Made by a program: the position numbers and the translations under genes
In this document: positions 7,497-17,099 of the stretch, piece by piece
Layout: each line of letters starts with the position of its first letter
Position numbering within the stretch: the first letter of the stretch is position 1
NCBI RefSeq assembly: GCF_042665255.1
Contig: NZ_JBHTCD010000019.1
DNA from: Insolitispirillum peregrinum
GTDB lineage: Bacteria > Pseudomonadota > Alphaproteobacteria > Rhodospirillales > Rhodospirillaceae
DNA length: 64,000 bases
Direction: 5' to 3' (one strand)
Notes under the pieces: model-generated
What the model was told of the DNA's origin: nothing
Seen by the model: the letters and a program-made list of their open reading frames with translations, nothing else
Database searches by the model: none

Positions 7497-8681
7497 ATGA
7501 GCGAACAGCAGATTAAAAACCTCAATATCAACTTCGGCCCCCAGCACCCTGCCGCGCACGGCGTGCTGCGTCTGGTGCTGGAGCTGGACGGGGAAATCGT
7601 TGATCGCGCTGATCCGCATATCGGCCTGCTGCACCGCGGGACCGAAAAGCTGATCGAGCACAAGACCTACATGCAGGCGACGCCCTATTTCGACCGCCTG
7701 GACTATTGCTCGCCGCTGAACATGGAGCACTCCTATGTGCTGGCAGTCGAAAAGCTGCTGGGCATCGACGTGCCCGAGCGCGGCAAGCTGATCCGCACCC
7801 TGTTTGCGGAAATCGTGCGTATCGCCAACCACCTGCTGAACGTTCCGTCCTATGCGATGGACGTCGGGGCCATGACCCCGATGCTGTGGGCTTTCGAAGA
7901 ACGCGAAATCATTTTCGAGTTCTGCGAAGCGGTGTGTGGCGCCCGTATGCACATGAACTACTTCCGTCCCGGCGGGGTGGCGCAGGATCTGCCCGATGGC
8001 CTGATCGAGCGCATGCGCGAGTGGGCGAAGAAGTTCCCCAACTATGTGCGGGACATGGAAACCATGATCACCCGCAACCGCATTTTCATGCAGCGTACCG
8101 TCGGGATCGGCGTGGTGACGCCGGAACAGGCGCTGGACTGGGCCTTTAGCGGTCCGAACCTGCGCGCGTCGGGCTTTGCCTGGGATCTGCGCAAGTCGCA
8201 GCCCTATGACTCCTATGAAGAGATGGACTTCGACGTGCCGATCGGCAAGACCGGCGACTGCTATGACCGCTATCTGGTCCGCGTCGAAGAAATGCACCAG
8301 TCGCTGCGCATCATTCATCAGTGCCTCGACCGGCTGGAAAAGGTGAAGGGTCCGGTGAAGACCGATGACCGCAAGGCCACTCCGCCGTCGCGCCACGAAA
8401 TGAAGCGCTCGATGGAAGCCCTGATCCACCACTTCAAGCTGTTTACCGAAGGCTTCCATGTGCCGGCCGGGGAAACCTATGTCGCCACAGAAGCCCCGAA
8501 GGGTGAGTTCGGCGTCTATCTGGTGTCCGACGGCACCAACAAACCCTACAAGTGCAAGATCCGGTCGCCGGGTTATGTCCACTTGCAGGCCATGGACATG
8601 ATGTCCAAGGGTCACATGTTGGCCGATATTCCGGCCATCATCGGCTCCATTGACGTGGTTTTCGGCGAGATTGACCGATGA
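7497..8681 (+). CDS. nuoD: NADH-quinone oxidoreductase subunit D (49 kDa)
   Basis: NuoD (394 aa) forms the quinone cavity with NuoB. The conserved NFGPQHPAAHGVLRL segment (residues 11-25) provides the quinone-head His; RGTEKLIE, MDVGAMTP and the C-terminal DVVFGEIDR are also present, as in [NiFe]-hydrogenase-like 49-kDa subunits. If rhodoquinone is the acceptor under anoxia, this is the subunit that would meet it. The stop overlaps the nuoE start (8678-8681). Confidence 0.96.
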   Translation: MSEQQIKNLNINFGPQHPAAHGVLRLVLELDGEIVDRADPHIGLLHRGTEKLIEHKTYMQATPYFDRLDYCSPLNMEHSYVLAVEKLLGIDVPERGKLIRTLFAEIVRIANHLLNVPSYAMDVGAMTPMLWAFEEREIIFEFCEAVCGARMHMNYFRPGGVAQDLPDGLIERMREWAKKFPNYVRDMETMITRNRIFMQRTVGIGVVTPEQALDWAFSGPNLRASGFAWDLRKSQPYDSYEEMDFDVPIGKTGDCYDRYLVRVEEMHQSLRIIHQCLDRLEKVKGPVKTDDRKATPPSRHEMKRSMEALIHHFKLFTEGFHVPAGETYVATEAPKGEFGVYLVSDGTNKPYKCKIRSPGYVHLQAMDMMSKGHMLADIPAIIGSIDVVFGEIDR

Positions 8682-9277
8682 GTTCGCACAGCACAGATCC
8701 CAAAGTGCCGCAGCCTGAGAGCTTCGAGTTCACTCCGGAATACATGGAAAAGGCCAGGGCCTTTATTGCCAAGTATCCGGCAGGCCGCCAACGCAGCGCG
8801 GTGATGCCGCTCCTTGACCTGGCCCAGCGTCAGGAAGGATGGCTGTCGCGCACGGCGATGGACTATATCGCTGACCTGCTCGAGGTTCCGGCGATCCGCG
8901 TCTACGAAGTGGCCACCTTCTACACCATGTACCGCCTGCGTCCGGTCGGTCGTCACCACATCCAGCTGTGCACCAACATCTCGTGCTGGCTGCGCGGGTC
9001 GGATGACGTCAAGCGTGCTGCCGAGGAAGTGTTCGGTCTCCACTTTGGCGAGTCCAACGACGAAGCCACGCTGGAAGAAGTCGAATGCGCCGGTGCCTGC
9101 TGCAACGCTCCGGTGGCGCAGATCGGTGACGACTATTACGAAGACCTGACCTACGAAAACGCCAAGGCCCTGTTCCAGGACCTGAGGGACGGCAAGCCGG
9201 TGAAGGTCGGTTCGCAGATCGGTCGTTCGGGTTCGTGCCCGGAAGGTGGTCCGACCACGTTGAAGGAGCTTGGCTGA
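8678..9277 (+). CDS. nuoE: NADH-quinone oxidoreductase subunit E (24 kDa)
   Basis: This 199-residue thioredoxin-fold subunit binds the [2Fe-2S] cluster N1a through Cys98, Cys103, Cys137 and Cys141, in CTNISC and the CAGAC motif. It belongs to the NADH-oxidising module with NuoF and NuoG. Its ATG overlaps the nuoD stop, and its stop overlaps the nuoF ATG, so translation is coupled. The C-terminal tail ending GPTTLKELG is typical of alphaproteobacterial NuoE. Confidence 0.95.
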   Translation: MSSHSTDPKVPQPESFEFTPEYMEKARAFIAKYPAGRQRSAVMPLLDLAQRQEGWLSRTAMDYIADLLEVPAIRVYEVATFYTMYRLRPVGRHHIQLCTNISCWLRGSDDVKRAAEEVFGLHFGESNDEATLEEVECAGACCNAPVAQIGDDYYEDLTYENAKALFQDLRDGKPVKVGSQIGRSGSCPEGGPTTLKELG

Positions 9278-10557
9278 TGCTGCAGGATCGTGATCGCATC
9301 TTTACCAACCTGTACGGGTTGCAGGACATCGGTCTGACCGGTGCCCGTGCCCGTGGCGATTGGGATGGCACCAGGGCCATCATGGAAAAAGGTCAGGACT
9401 GGATCATCAACGAGATGAAAGAGTCCGGCCTGCGTGGTCGTGGTGGCGCTGGTTTCTCGACCGGCATGAAGTGGTCCTTCATGCCCAAGCAGGAAGGCGA
9501 GCGTCCGCATTATCTGGTGGTCAACGCCGACGAAGGCGAGCCGGGTACCTGCAAAGACCGCGAAATCATGCGCCATGACCCGCACAAGCTGGTCGAAGGC
9601 TGCCTGCTGGCCTCGTTCGCCATTCGCGCCCACACCTGCTACATCTACATCCGTGGCGAGTTCTACCGCGAAGCCGAAGCCCTGCAGAGCGCCATCGACG
9701 AAGCCTATGCCGCTGGTCTGATCGGCAAGAACGCCTGCGGGTCGGGCTGGGACTTTGACCTTTATGTCCATCGTGGCATGGGGGCCTATGTCTGCGGCGA
9801 AGAAACCGCGCTGATCAACTCGCTGGAAGGCAAGAAGGGCCAGCCGCGCCTGAAGCCGCCGTTCCCGGCCGGTGTCGGTCTGTACGGTTGTCCGACCACC
9901 GTCAACAACGTTGAGTCGATTGCCGTTGCCCCGACCATCCTGCGTCGTGGCGCGTCGTGGTTTGCCGGTCTGGGGCGTCCGAAGAACAGCGGGACCAAGC
10001 TGTTCTGCATCTCCGGCCACGTCAACACGCCGTGCAACGTCGAAGAAGAAATGGGCATTCCGCTGAAGGAACTGCTCGAAAAGCATTGCGGTGGCGTGCG
10101 CGGCGGCTGGGACAACCTGCTGGCGGTGATCCCCGGCGGGTCGTCGGTGCCGATGATGCCGAAATCGGTGTGTGATACCGTGCTGATGGACTTTGACTCG
10201 CTGCGCGAAGTCGGGTCGGGTCTGGGCACCGCCGCCGTGATCGTTATGGACAAGTCCACCGACGTGATCCAGGCGATCAACCGGCTGGCCAAGTTCTATA
10301 CCCACGAAAGCTGCGGCCAGTGCACCCCGTGCCGTGAAGGCACCGGCTGGATGGCCCGCGTGCTGGATCGCATTGCCCACGGCAAGGCGGCGGTCGAGGA
10401 AATCGACATGCTGTTCGAAGTGTCAAAGCAGATCGAAGGGCACACCATCTGTGCTCTGGGGGATGCCGCGGCGTGGCCGATTCAGGGCCTCATTCGCCAT
10501 TTCCGCCCGTTGATCGAGGCGCGTATCCTTGGCCAGTCGGCCCAGGCCGCCGAGTAG
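9277..10557 (+). CDS. nuoF: NADH-quinone oxidoreductase subunit F (51 kDa)
   Basis: NuoF (426 aa) binds NADH, FMN and a [4Fe-4S] cluster. GRGGAGFSTGMKW is the glycine-rich nucleotide loop, NADEGEPGTCKDRE lies at the FMN site, and ESCGQCTPCREG with a later Cys forms cluster N3. The ATG at 9277 overlaps the nuoE stop (TGATG). A longer in-frame start at 9235 lies within nuoE and was rejected. Length fits the family. Confidence 0.96.
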   Translation: MLQDRDRIFTNLYGLQDIGLTGARARGDWDGTRAIMEKGQDWIINEMKESGLRGRGGAGFSTGMKWSFMPKQEGERPHYLVVNADEGEPGTCKDREIMRHDPHKLVEGCLLASFAIRAHTCYIYIRGEFYREAEALQSAIDEAYAAGLIGKNACGSGWDFDLYVHRGMGAYVCGEETALINSLEGKKGQPRLKPPFPAGVGLYGCPTTVNNVESIAVAPTILRRGASWFAGLGRPKNSGTKLFCISGHVNTPCNVEEEMGIPLKELLEKHCGGVRGGWDNLLAVIPGGSSVPMMPKSVCDTVLMDFDSLREVGSGLGTAAVIVMDKSTDVIQAINRLAKFYTHESCGQCTPCREGTGWMARVLDRIAHGKAAVEEIDMLFEVSKQIEGHTICALGDAAAWPIQGLIRHFRPLIEARILGQSAQAAE

Positions 10558-10572
10558 GAGGGATTGTAGGTC

Positions 10573-12639
10573 ATGCCAAAGCTGACCATTGACGGACAAG
10601 AGATCGAAGTCCCGGCTGGCACTACCGTCCTGCAAGCGGCGGAGATGCTGGGGATCGAAATTCCCCGTTTCTGTTACCATGAACGCCTGTCAATCGCGGG
10701 CAACTGTCGTATGTGCCTGGTTGAAGTCCAGCCGGGCCCGCCGAAGCCGGCCGCCTCGTGCGCCCTGCCGGTGGCGGAAGGCATGACGGTGAAGACCGAC
10801 TCCCCGATGGCCGTCAAGGCCCGCAAGGGGGTGATGGAATTCCTGCTGATCAACCATCCGCTGGATTGCCCGATCTGCGATCAGGGCGGCGAATGCGATC
10901 TGCAGGACCAGGCGGTTGCCTACGGTTTTGACCGTTCGCGCTACGACGAAGGCAAGCGCGCCGTCGAAGACAAGTACTTCGGCCCGCTGGTTGCCACCGA
11001 AATGACCCGCTGCATCCAGTGTACCCGCTGCGTGCGCTTTGCCACCGAAGTGGCGGGCGTGCCCCAGCTTGGTGCGACGGGCCGTGGCGAGCACATGGAA
11101 ATCACCACCTACGTCGAAAAGGCGATCGAGTCCGAACTGTCGGGCAATCTGGTCGACCTGTGTCCGGTGGGGGCGCTGACCAACAAGGCCTATTCGTTCC
11201 TCGCCCGTCCGTGGGAACTGAAGAAGACCGAAAGCATCGACGTGTTCGATGCCGTTGGTGCCAACATCCGCGTCGACAGCCGTGGTGGTGAAGTCCTGCG
11301 CGTCATGCCGCGCCTGAACGAAGAGATCAACGAAGAGTGGCTGGCCGACAAGAGCCGCTATGCCGTTGATGGTCTGAAGCGTCAGCGCCTTGACCGTCCC
11401 TATGTCCGCAAGGATGGCAAGCTGCAACCGGCCTCGTGGGGCGAAGCCTTCGAGGCGATCCGCACCGCCGTTGCTGCCAGCAGCCCGGCCCGCATGGCCG
11501 CCATTGCCGGTGACATGGCCGACGCCGAATCGATGGTCCTGCTGAAGGACCTGATGACCGGTCTCGGCTCGCGTTCGCTGGACTGCCGTCAGGACGGGGC
11601 TCTGCTCGACCCGGACAACCGCGCCTCCTACCTGTTCAACAGCGGCATCGCTGGCATTGATCAGGCTGACGCCCTGCTGATCGTCGGCAGCAATCCGCGC
11701 TGGGAAGCGCCGGTGCTGAACGCCCGCATCCGCAAGCGCTATCTGGCCGGTGGCTTCAAGGTTGGTGTGATCGGTCCGCAGGTCGCCCTGACCTACAAGA
11801 CCGAGTATCTGGGTGCCGGGGCGGAAACGCTGGCGGCGGTTGCCGATGGCAGCCATCCGTTCGCCGACGTCCTGAAAAATGCCAAAAAGCCGATGCTGAT
11901 CCTCGGCATGGGTGCGCTGACCCGCAAGGACAGCGCCACCATTCTGTCGTTGGCGGCCAGGGTGGCCGACAACAGCGGCATGGTCAGCGACGAGTGGAAC
12001 GGCTTCAACGTTCTGCACACCGCTGCCGCCCGCGTCGGTGGTCTGGATGTCGGCTTCGTGCCGGGTCTGAACGGTCGTGACCTGAAGGGGATCCTCGACG
12101 GTGCTTCGGCCGGTGAGATCAACTTCGTCTACCTGCTGGGCGCGGACGAAATTCCGATGGACCGTCTGGGCAAGGCGTTCGTGGTCTATCAGGGCAGCCA
12201 TGGTGATGCCGGTGCGATGCGCGCCGACGTGATCCTGCCGGGTGCCGCCTATACCGAAAAGAACGCCACCTACGTCAATACCGAAGGCACCATGCAGCGC
12301 ACCCGTCTGGCGGTGTTCCCGCCGGGGGATGCCCGCGAAGACTGGACCATCATCCGGGCGCTGTCGGACGTTCTGGGTTACAAGCTGGCGCAGGACTCTC
12401 TGGCGCAGGTGCGTGACCGTCTGGCGACGGTGTCGGCGGTGTTCGACGAAGACACCCCGGTGGCTGCCGCCAAGTGGAAGGCGTGTGGCGCAACTGGCTC
12501 CGTCGATCAGGCTCCGTTGAGCAGCCCGATCACCAACTACTACATGACCGATCCGATCAGCCGGGCCTCTCGCGTGATGGCGGAGTGCACCGAGGTGTAC
12601 GTGAACGGCAAGCAGCAGCGGACTGGGACCAATGGCTGA
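10573..12639 (+). CDS. nuoG: NADH-quinone oxidoreductase subunit G (75 kDa)
   Basis: This 688-residue subunit is the largest of the peripheral arm. The N-terminal ferredoxin domain binds a [2Fe-2S] cluster (RFCYHE, then NCRMCLVEV); a His-Cys cluster motif follows in HPLDCPICDQGGECDLQD, and [4Fe-4S] ligands in CIQCTRCVRF. The C-terminal two thirds is a molybdopterin oxidoreductase-like domain that has lost its cofactor, as in mitochondrial NDUFS1. The stop lies inside nuoH (8-base overlap). Confidence 0.95.
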   Translation: MPKLTIDGQEIEVPAGTTVLQAAEMLGIEIPRFCYHERLSIAGNCRMCLVEVQPGPPKPAASCALPVAEGMTVKTDSPMAVKARKGVMEFLLINHPLDCPICDQGGECDLQDQAVAYGFDRSRYDEGKRAVEDKYFGPLVATEMTRCIQCTRCVRFATEVAGVPQLGATGRGEHMEITTYVEKAIESELSGNLVDLCPVGALTNKAYSFLARPWELKKTESIDVFDAVGANIRVDSRGGEVLRVMPRLNEEINEEWLADKSRYAVDGLKRQRLDRPYVRKDGKLQPASWGEAFEAIRTAVAASSPARMAAIAGDMADAESMVLLKDLMTGLGSRSLDCRQDGALLDPDNRASYLFNSGIAGIDQADALLIVGSNPRWEAPVLNARIRKRYLAGGFKVGVIGPQVALTYKTEYLGAGAETLAAVADGSHPFADVLKNAKKPMLILGMGALTRKDSATILSLAARVADNSGMVSDEWNGFNVLHTAAARVGGLDVGFVPGLNGRDLKGILDGASAGEINFVYLLGADEIPMDRLGKAFVVYQGSHGDAGAMRADVILPGAAYTEKNATYVNTEGTMQRTRLAVFPPGDAREDWTIIRALSDVLGYKLAQDSLAQVRDRLATVSAVFDEDTPVAAAKWKACGATGSVDQAPLSSPITNYYMTDPISRASRVMAECTEVYVNGKQQRTGTNG

Positions 12640-13648
12640 GCTTTGGGAAGGCTATCTCTGGCCGGGCATCATTATTGTTGCCCAGATCGTGGCGATCGTG
12701 CTGCCCCTGTTGGTGGCCGTTGCCTATCTGACGCTGATGGAACGTAAAATCATCGGCGCCATGCAAATGCGGCGCGGGCCGAACGTCGTTGGTCCGTGGG
12801 GACTGTTGCAGCCCCTCGCCGACGGTGTGAAGCTGTTCATGAAGGAAACAGTGATCCCGACCGGCGCCAGCCGGGCGGTGTTCCTGATGGCACCGATGGT
12901 GACCTTCTTCCTCGCGCTGATCGCCTGGGCGGTGATCCCGGTCAACGAAGGCTGGGTGCTGTCGGACATCAACGTCGGTGTGATGTACCTGTTCGCCATC
13001 TCTTCGCTGGGGGTGTACGGGATCATCATGGCCGGCTGGGCGTCGAACTCGCGCTACGCCTTTCTGGGCGCGATGCGATCGGCCGCGCAGATGGTGTCTT
13101 ACGAAGTCGCCATGGGCCTGATCATCATCTCGGTGCTGCTGACCGTCGGGTCGCTGAACCTCAGCGATATCGTCCATGCGCAGCAAAAGAGCGTGTGGTT
13201 CCTGGTGATCCACTTCCCGATGGCGATCATGTTCTTCATCTCGACGCTGGCGGAAACCAACCGCCACCCGTTCGACTTGCCGGAAGCGGAAGCCGAACTG
13301 GTGTCGGGCTACAACGTCGAATATTCGGCCATGACCTTCGCCCTGTTCTTCCTGGGTGAATACGCCAACATGATCCTGATGTCGGGCATCACCACCATCC
13401 TGTTCCTGGGGGGCTGGCTGCCGCCGATCGACATTGCGCCGCTGAACTGGATCCCGGGTCCGCTGTGGTTCATCATCAAGGTCGTCGCCCTGCTGTTCAT
13501 CTTTGTGTGGGCCCGTGCGGCGTTCCCGCGTTACCGCTATGACCAGTTGATGCGTCTGGGCTGGAAAGTGTTCCTGCCGGCGTCGCTGGGCTGGGTGGTT
13601 CTGACCGCTGCCGTATTGCAGTTCACCGGCTGGTCGCCGTGGAACTAA
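12632..13648 (+). CDS. nuoH: NADH-quinone oxidoreductase subunit H
   Basis: NuoH (338 aa) is the membrane subunit that links quinone chemistry to the proton channels; about eight membrane helices are visible. Conserved stretches include LMERKIIGAMQMRRGPN (residues 34-50), the acidic loop FDLPEAEAELVSGYN and the C-terminal RYRYDQLMRLGWK. The start overlaps nuoG. Nothing is unusual in length. Confidence 0.96.
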   Translation: MAELWEGYLWPGIIIVAQIVAIVLPLLVAVAYLTLMERKIIGAMQMRRGPNVVGPWGLLQPLADGVKLFMKETVIPTGASRAVFLMAPMVTFFLALIAWAVIPVNEGWVLSDINVGVMYLFAISSLGVYGIIMAGWASNSRYAFLGAMRSAAQMVSYEVAMGLIIISVLLTVGSLNLSDIVHAQQKSVWFLVIHFPMAIMFFISTLAETNRHPFDLPEAEAELVSGYNVEYSAMTFALFFLGEYANMILMSGITTILFLGGWLPPIDIAPLNWIPGPLWFIIKVVALLFIFVWARAAFPRYRYDQLMRLGWKVFLPASLGWVVLTAAVLQFTGWSPWN

Positions 13649-13660
13649 GGAGGGAAGCAG

Positions 13661-14149
13661 ATGTCCTTTTTTGACCGTACACTGCGCGCCTTCCTGCTGT
13701 CGGAAATCCGGCAAGGGATGATGCTGACCGCGCGGTACTTTTTCCGCCCGAAAGTGACCATCAACTATCCGATGGAAAAGGGCCCGCTGAGCCCGCGCTT
13801 CCGTGGTGAGCATGCCCTGCGCCGCTATCCGAATGGCGAAGAGCGTTGCATTGCCTGCAAACTGTGCGAAGCGATTTGCCCGGCTCAGGCGATTACCATC
13901 GAAGCCGAACCGCGTGCGGATGGCTCGCGCCGGACCTCGCGGTACGACATCGACATGACCAAGTGCATCTACTGCGGCTTCTGTCAGGAAGCCTGCCCGG
14001 TTGATGCCATTGTCGAAGGTCCGAATTTCGAGTTCGCCACCGAAACCCGCGAAGAGCTGCTTTACAACAAGGAAAAGCTGCTCGCCAACGGGGACCGCTG
14101 GGAACATGAACTGGCCGTGCGTATCGAACTCGATGCGCCCTACCGCTAA
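13661..14149 (+). CDS. nuoI: NADH-quinone oxidoreductase subunit I (23 kDa)
   Basis: This 162-residue ferredoxin-like subunit has two [4Fe-4S] motifs, CIACKLCEAICP and CIYCGFCQEACP, carrying clusters N6a and N6b between NuoG and NuoB. An amphipathic N-terminal helix (residues 1-25) packs on the membrane arm. GGAGG precedes the ATG. It is followed by an 81-base gap before nuoJ, the widest gap between the genes after nuoC. Confidence 0.96.
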   Translation: MSFFDRTLRAFLLSEIRQGMMLTARYFFRPKVTINYPMEKGPLSPRFRGEHALRRYPNGEERCIACKLCEAICPAQAITIEAEPRADGSRRTSRYDIDMTKCIYCGFCQEACPVDAIVEGPNFEFATETREELLYNKEKLLANGDRWEHELAVRIELDAPYR

Positions 14150-14230
14150 GCCGTCAGGCCGTCAGAAAACGCAAGGCAGAACAATGTTCCAGCTGAAGGA
14201 AATCGCCGGGAAAGCCGGGAAGGGGGATCG

Positions 14231-14833
14231 ATGATCATCGCGGGCCTCGCCTTCTATCTGTTCGCTATCATCGCCGTGGCCGCTGCGGTCATGGTGATCA
14301 CCGCCCGCAACCCGGTCCATTCGGTGTTGTGGCTGATTTTGGTATTCTTTAACGCCGCCGGCCTGTTCCTGCTGTTGCAGGCCGAATTCCTGGCAATGAC
14401 CCTGGTGGTCGTCTATGTCGGGGCGGTGGCCGTGCTGTTCCTGTTCGTGGTGATGATGCTCGACCTCAATACCCAGGTCCTGCGCGAGGGGCTGGCGGAA
14501 TACGTTCCGCTGGGCGCCGTCATCGGCCTGATCCTGCTGGTCGAAATTGCGACCGTCGGCGGATCGTGGCTGCTGAGCCCGGAAATGGAAGATGTGCGCG
14601 GTGCCGTTGCCCGGACCGACATCACCAACACCCAGGCGCTGGGGAACCTGATCTATACCGATTACGTCTACCTGTTCCAGGCTGCCGGTCTGGTTCTGCT
14701 GGTGGCGATGATCGGGTCGATCATGCTGACGCACCGCGTCCGTCCGGGGGTCAAGAAGCAGAAAGTCGCCGAGCAGCTGGCCCGTGGCCGGACTGTCGAG
14801 GTGAAGAAGGTTCCGACCAGAGGGGGCATTTGA
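14231..14833 (+). CDS. nuoJ: NADH-quinone oxidoreductase subunit J
   Basis: NuoJ (200 aa) has five predicted membrane helices and the conserved FFNAAGLFLLLQAEFLAM segment and GAVAVLFLFVVMML helix that carry the pi-bulge of complex I. A strong AAGGGGG precedes the ATG. The stop overlaps the nuoK ATG (TGATG). It belongs to the central hydrophilic axis of the membrane arm. Confidence 0.95.
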   Translation: MIIAGLAFYLFAIIAVAAAVMVITARNPVHSVLWLILVFFNAAGLFLLLQAEFLAMTLVVVYVGAVAVLFLFVVMMLDLNTQVLREGLAEYVPLGAVIGLILLVEIATVGGSWLLSPEMEDVRGAVARTDITNTQALGNLIYTDYVYLFQAAGLVLLVAMIGSIMLTHRVRPGVKKQKVAEQLARGRTVEVKKVPTRGGI

Positions 14834-15144
14834 TGCTTGAGATCGGTCTGGGTCACTATCTGACCGTCGCCGCCATCCTGTTTACGCTGGGTGTGTTCGG
14901 AATCTTCCTCAACCGCAAGAACGTCATCATCATCATGATGTCGATCGAACTGATGCTTCTTGCTGTCAACGTGAACCTGGTGGCTTTCTCCAGCTTCCTG
15001 AACGATCTGGTCGGTCAGGTGTTCACGCTGTTCATCCTCACTGTCGCCGCTGCCGAAGCAGCCATCGGTCTGGCTATCCTGGTTGTGTTCTTCCGCAACC
15101 GTGGGTCCATCGCCGTTGAAGACATCAACCAGATGAAGGGCTAA
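14833..15144 (+). CDS. nuoK: NADH-quinone oxidoreductase subunit K
   Basis: This 103-residue subunit has three membrane helices; the two conserved glutamates of NuoK lie in MMSIELMLLAVN and in the AAAEAAIGLAI helix. The ATG at 14833 shares a base with the nuoJ stop. Longer upstream in-frame sequence overlaps nuoJ and is not conserved. Homologue of the Mrp antiporter subunit MrpC. Confidence 0.95.
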   Translation: MLEIGLGHYLTVAAILFTLGVFGIFLNRKNVIIIMMSIELMLLAVNVNLVAFSSFLNDLVGQVFTLFILTVAAAEAAIGLAILVVFFRNRGSIAVEDINQMKG

Positions 15145-15153
15145 GGGGGACCG

Positions 15154-17088
15154 ATGTACGTCGCAGCCATCTTCCTGCCGCTTCTGGCGGCCATGGTCGC
15201 CGGCTTCTTCCGTCACTGGCTCGGCGACCGGGGTGCCCAATTGGTCACTACCGGCGCGGTGTTTGCCTCGGCGGCGCTGTCAGCGGTTATTTTTTACCAG
15301 GTCGCCATTGGTGGGCAGCCGCAGACCATCGAACTCCTGAAATGGATTTCCTCGGGCGATCTGCAACTGTCCTGGGCGCTGAAGTTCGATACCCTGACTG
15401 CGGTCATGCTGATCGTGGTGACCTGGGTGTCGTCCTGTGTGCACCTGTACTCGTGGGGCTATATGCACCATGACAAGTCGGTGCCGCGCTTCATGGCTTA
15501 CCTGTCGCTGTTCACCTTCATGATGTTGATGCTGGTGACCGCCGACAACCTGATCCAGATGTTCTTTGGCTGGGAAGGCGTCGGTCTGGCCTCTTACCTG
15601 CTGATCGGCTTCTGGTACGAAAAGCCGTCGGCCAATGCCGCCGCCATCAAGGCGTTCGTGGTCAACCGCGTCGGTGACTTCGGCTTTGCCCTGGGCATCT
15701 GTGCGGTGTTCTTCCTGTTCGGCTCGGTCAATCTGGATGACATCTTTGCCTCGGTGCCGCAGTTTGCGGAAACCTCGGTGGTGTTCTTCGGGATCGAGTG
15801 GCATGCCCTGACCATCATCGGCTTCCTGCTGTTCATCGGCGCCATGGGCAAGTCGGCCCAGCTCGGCCTGCACACCTGGCTGCCGGACGCGATGGAAGGC
15901 CCGACCCCGGTGTCGGCCCTGATCCACGCCGCCACCATGGTGACTGCCGGTGTGTTCATGGTGTCGCGCATGTCGCCGCTGTATGAATATGCCCCGACCG
16001 CTCTGGCGATCATCACCGTTGTCGGTGCCACCACCGCTTTCTTTGCGGCGACCATCGGCTGCGTGCAGAACGACATCAAGCGCGTGATTGCCTACTCGAC
16101 CTGCTCGCAGCTCGGTTACATGTTCTTTGCCATCGGCGTGTCGGCCTATCAGGCCGCCGTGTTCCACCTGATGACCCACGCCTTCTTCAAGGCCCTGCTG
16201 TTCCTTGGCGCCGGTTCGGTGATCCACGCCATGTCCGATGAGCAGGACATCCGCAAGATGGGCGGCATCTGGAAGGCCATTCCCATCACCTACACCGTGA
16301 TGTGGATCGGCAACCTGGCTCTGGCCGGCATCTTCCCGTTTGCCGGGTATTTCTCCAAAGACACCATTCTGGAAGTGGCCTATGCCGCCAACAGTGGCGT
16401 CGGCATGTATGCCTTTGTGCTGGGTGTGATGGGGGCCGGGATGACCGCCTTCTACTCCTGGCGTCTGCTGATCATGACCTTCCACGGCAAGCCGCGCGCT
16501 GACGAGTACGTGATGAACCACGTCCACGAAAGCCCGTGGGTGATGCTGACTCCGCTGCTGGTGCTGACCGTTGGCGCCCTGTTCGCCGGTTGGGTTGGCT
16601 ATGACTGGTTCGTTGGCGAGCTGCGCGAAACCTTCTGGGGTCACGCGATTGCCGTCCTTGAACAGAACGACAGCATCCACCATGCCCACGAACACACTCC
16701 GGGCTGGGTGAAGCTGTTGCCGCTGGTGGTGTCGGTGAGCGGTATTGCGCTGGCCTACGTGTTCTACATGTTTTTCCCCGGCATTCCGGCCGCTCTGGCC
16801 CGCTGGCTGCGCCCGGTTCACCTGTTCCTGCTCAACAAGTGGTACTTCGACGAGCTGTACGACATCGTCTTTGTCCGGACCGCCCGCGCTCTTGGCCGTG
16901 GCTTCTGGCAGGGTGGTGACGGTGCGCTGATCGATGGCGTCGGCCCGGATGGGGTGGCGGCTGCGACCCGTGACATCGCGCGCCGCGTCGGCCGCCTGCA
17001 GTCGGGTATGCTCTATCACTATGCCTTTGCGATGATTATCGGGGTCGCTGCGTTCGTCACCTGGTACATGGTTCACAAGGCGGGATAA
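15154..17088 (+). CDS. nuoL: NADH-quinone oxidoreductase subunit L
   Basis: NuoL (644 aa) is the distal antiporter-like proton pump with about 15-16 membrane helices and the long lateral helix at its C-terminus. Visible motifs are FFGWEGVGLASYLLIGFWYEK (only the first part is needed to recognise it), the LHTWLPDAMEGPTPVSALIH channel motif with its lysines downstream, and the MTHAFFKALLFL segment. It follows nuoK by nine bases. Confidence 0.96.
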   Translation: MYVAAIFLPLLAAMVAGFFRHWLGDRGAQLVTTGAVFASAALSAVIFYQVAIGGQPQTIELLKWISSGDLQLSWALKFDTLTAVMLIVVTWVSSCVHLYSWGYMHHDKSVPRFMAYLSLFTFMMLMLVTADNLIQMFFGWEGVGLASYLLIGFWYEKPSANAAAIKAFVVNRVGDFGFALGICAVFFLFGSVNLDDIFASVPQFAETSVVFFGIEWHALTIIGFLLFIGAMGKSAQLGLHTWLPDAMEGPTPVSALIHAATMVTAGVFMVSRMSPLYEYAPTALAIITVVGATTAFFAATIGCVQNDIKRVIAYSTCSQLGYMFFAIGVSAYQAAVFHLMTHAFFKALLFLGAGSVIHAMSDEQDIRKMGGIWKAIPITYTVMWIGNLALAGIFPFAGYFSKDTILEVAYAANSGVGMYAFVLGVMGAGMTAFYSWRLLIMTFHGKPRADEYVMNHVHESPWVMLTPLLVLTVGALFAGWVGYDWFVGELRETFWGHAIAVLEQNDSIHHAHEHTPGWVKLLPLVVSVSGIALAYVFYMFFPGIPAALARWLRPVHLFLLNKWYFDELYDIVFVRTARALGRGFWQGGDGALIDGVGPDGVAAATRDIARRVGRLQSGMLYHYAFAMIIGVAAFVTWYMVHKAG

Positions 17089-17099
17089 GGTAAGGACAG

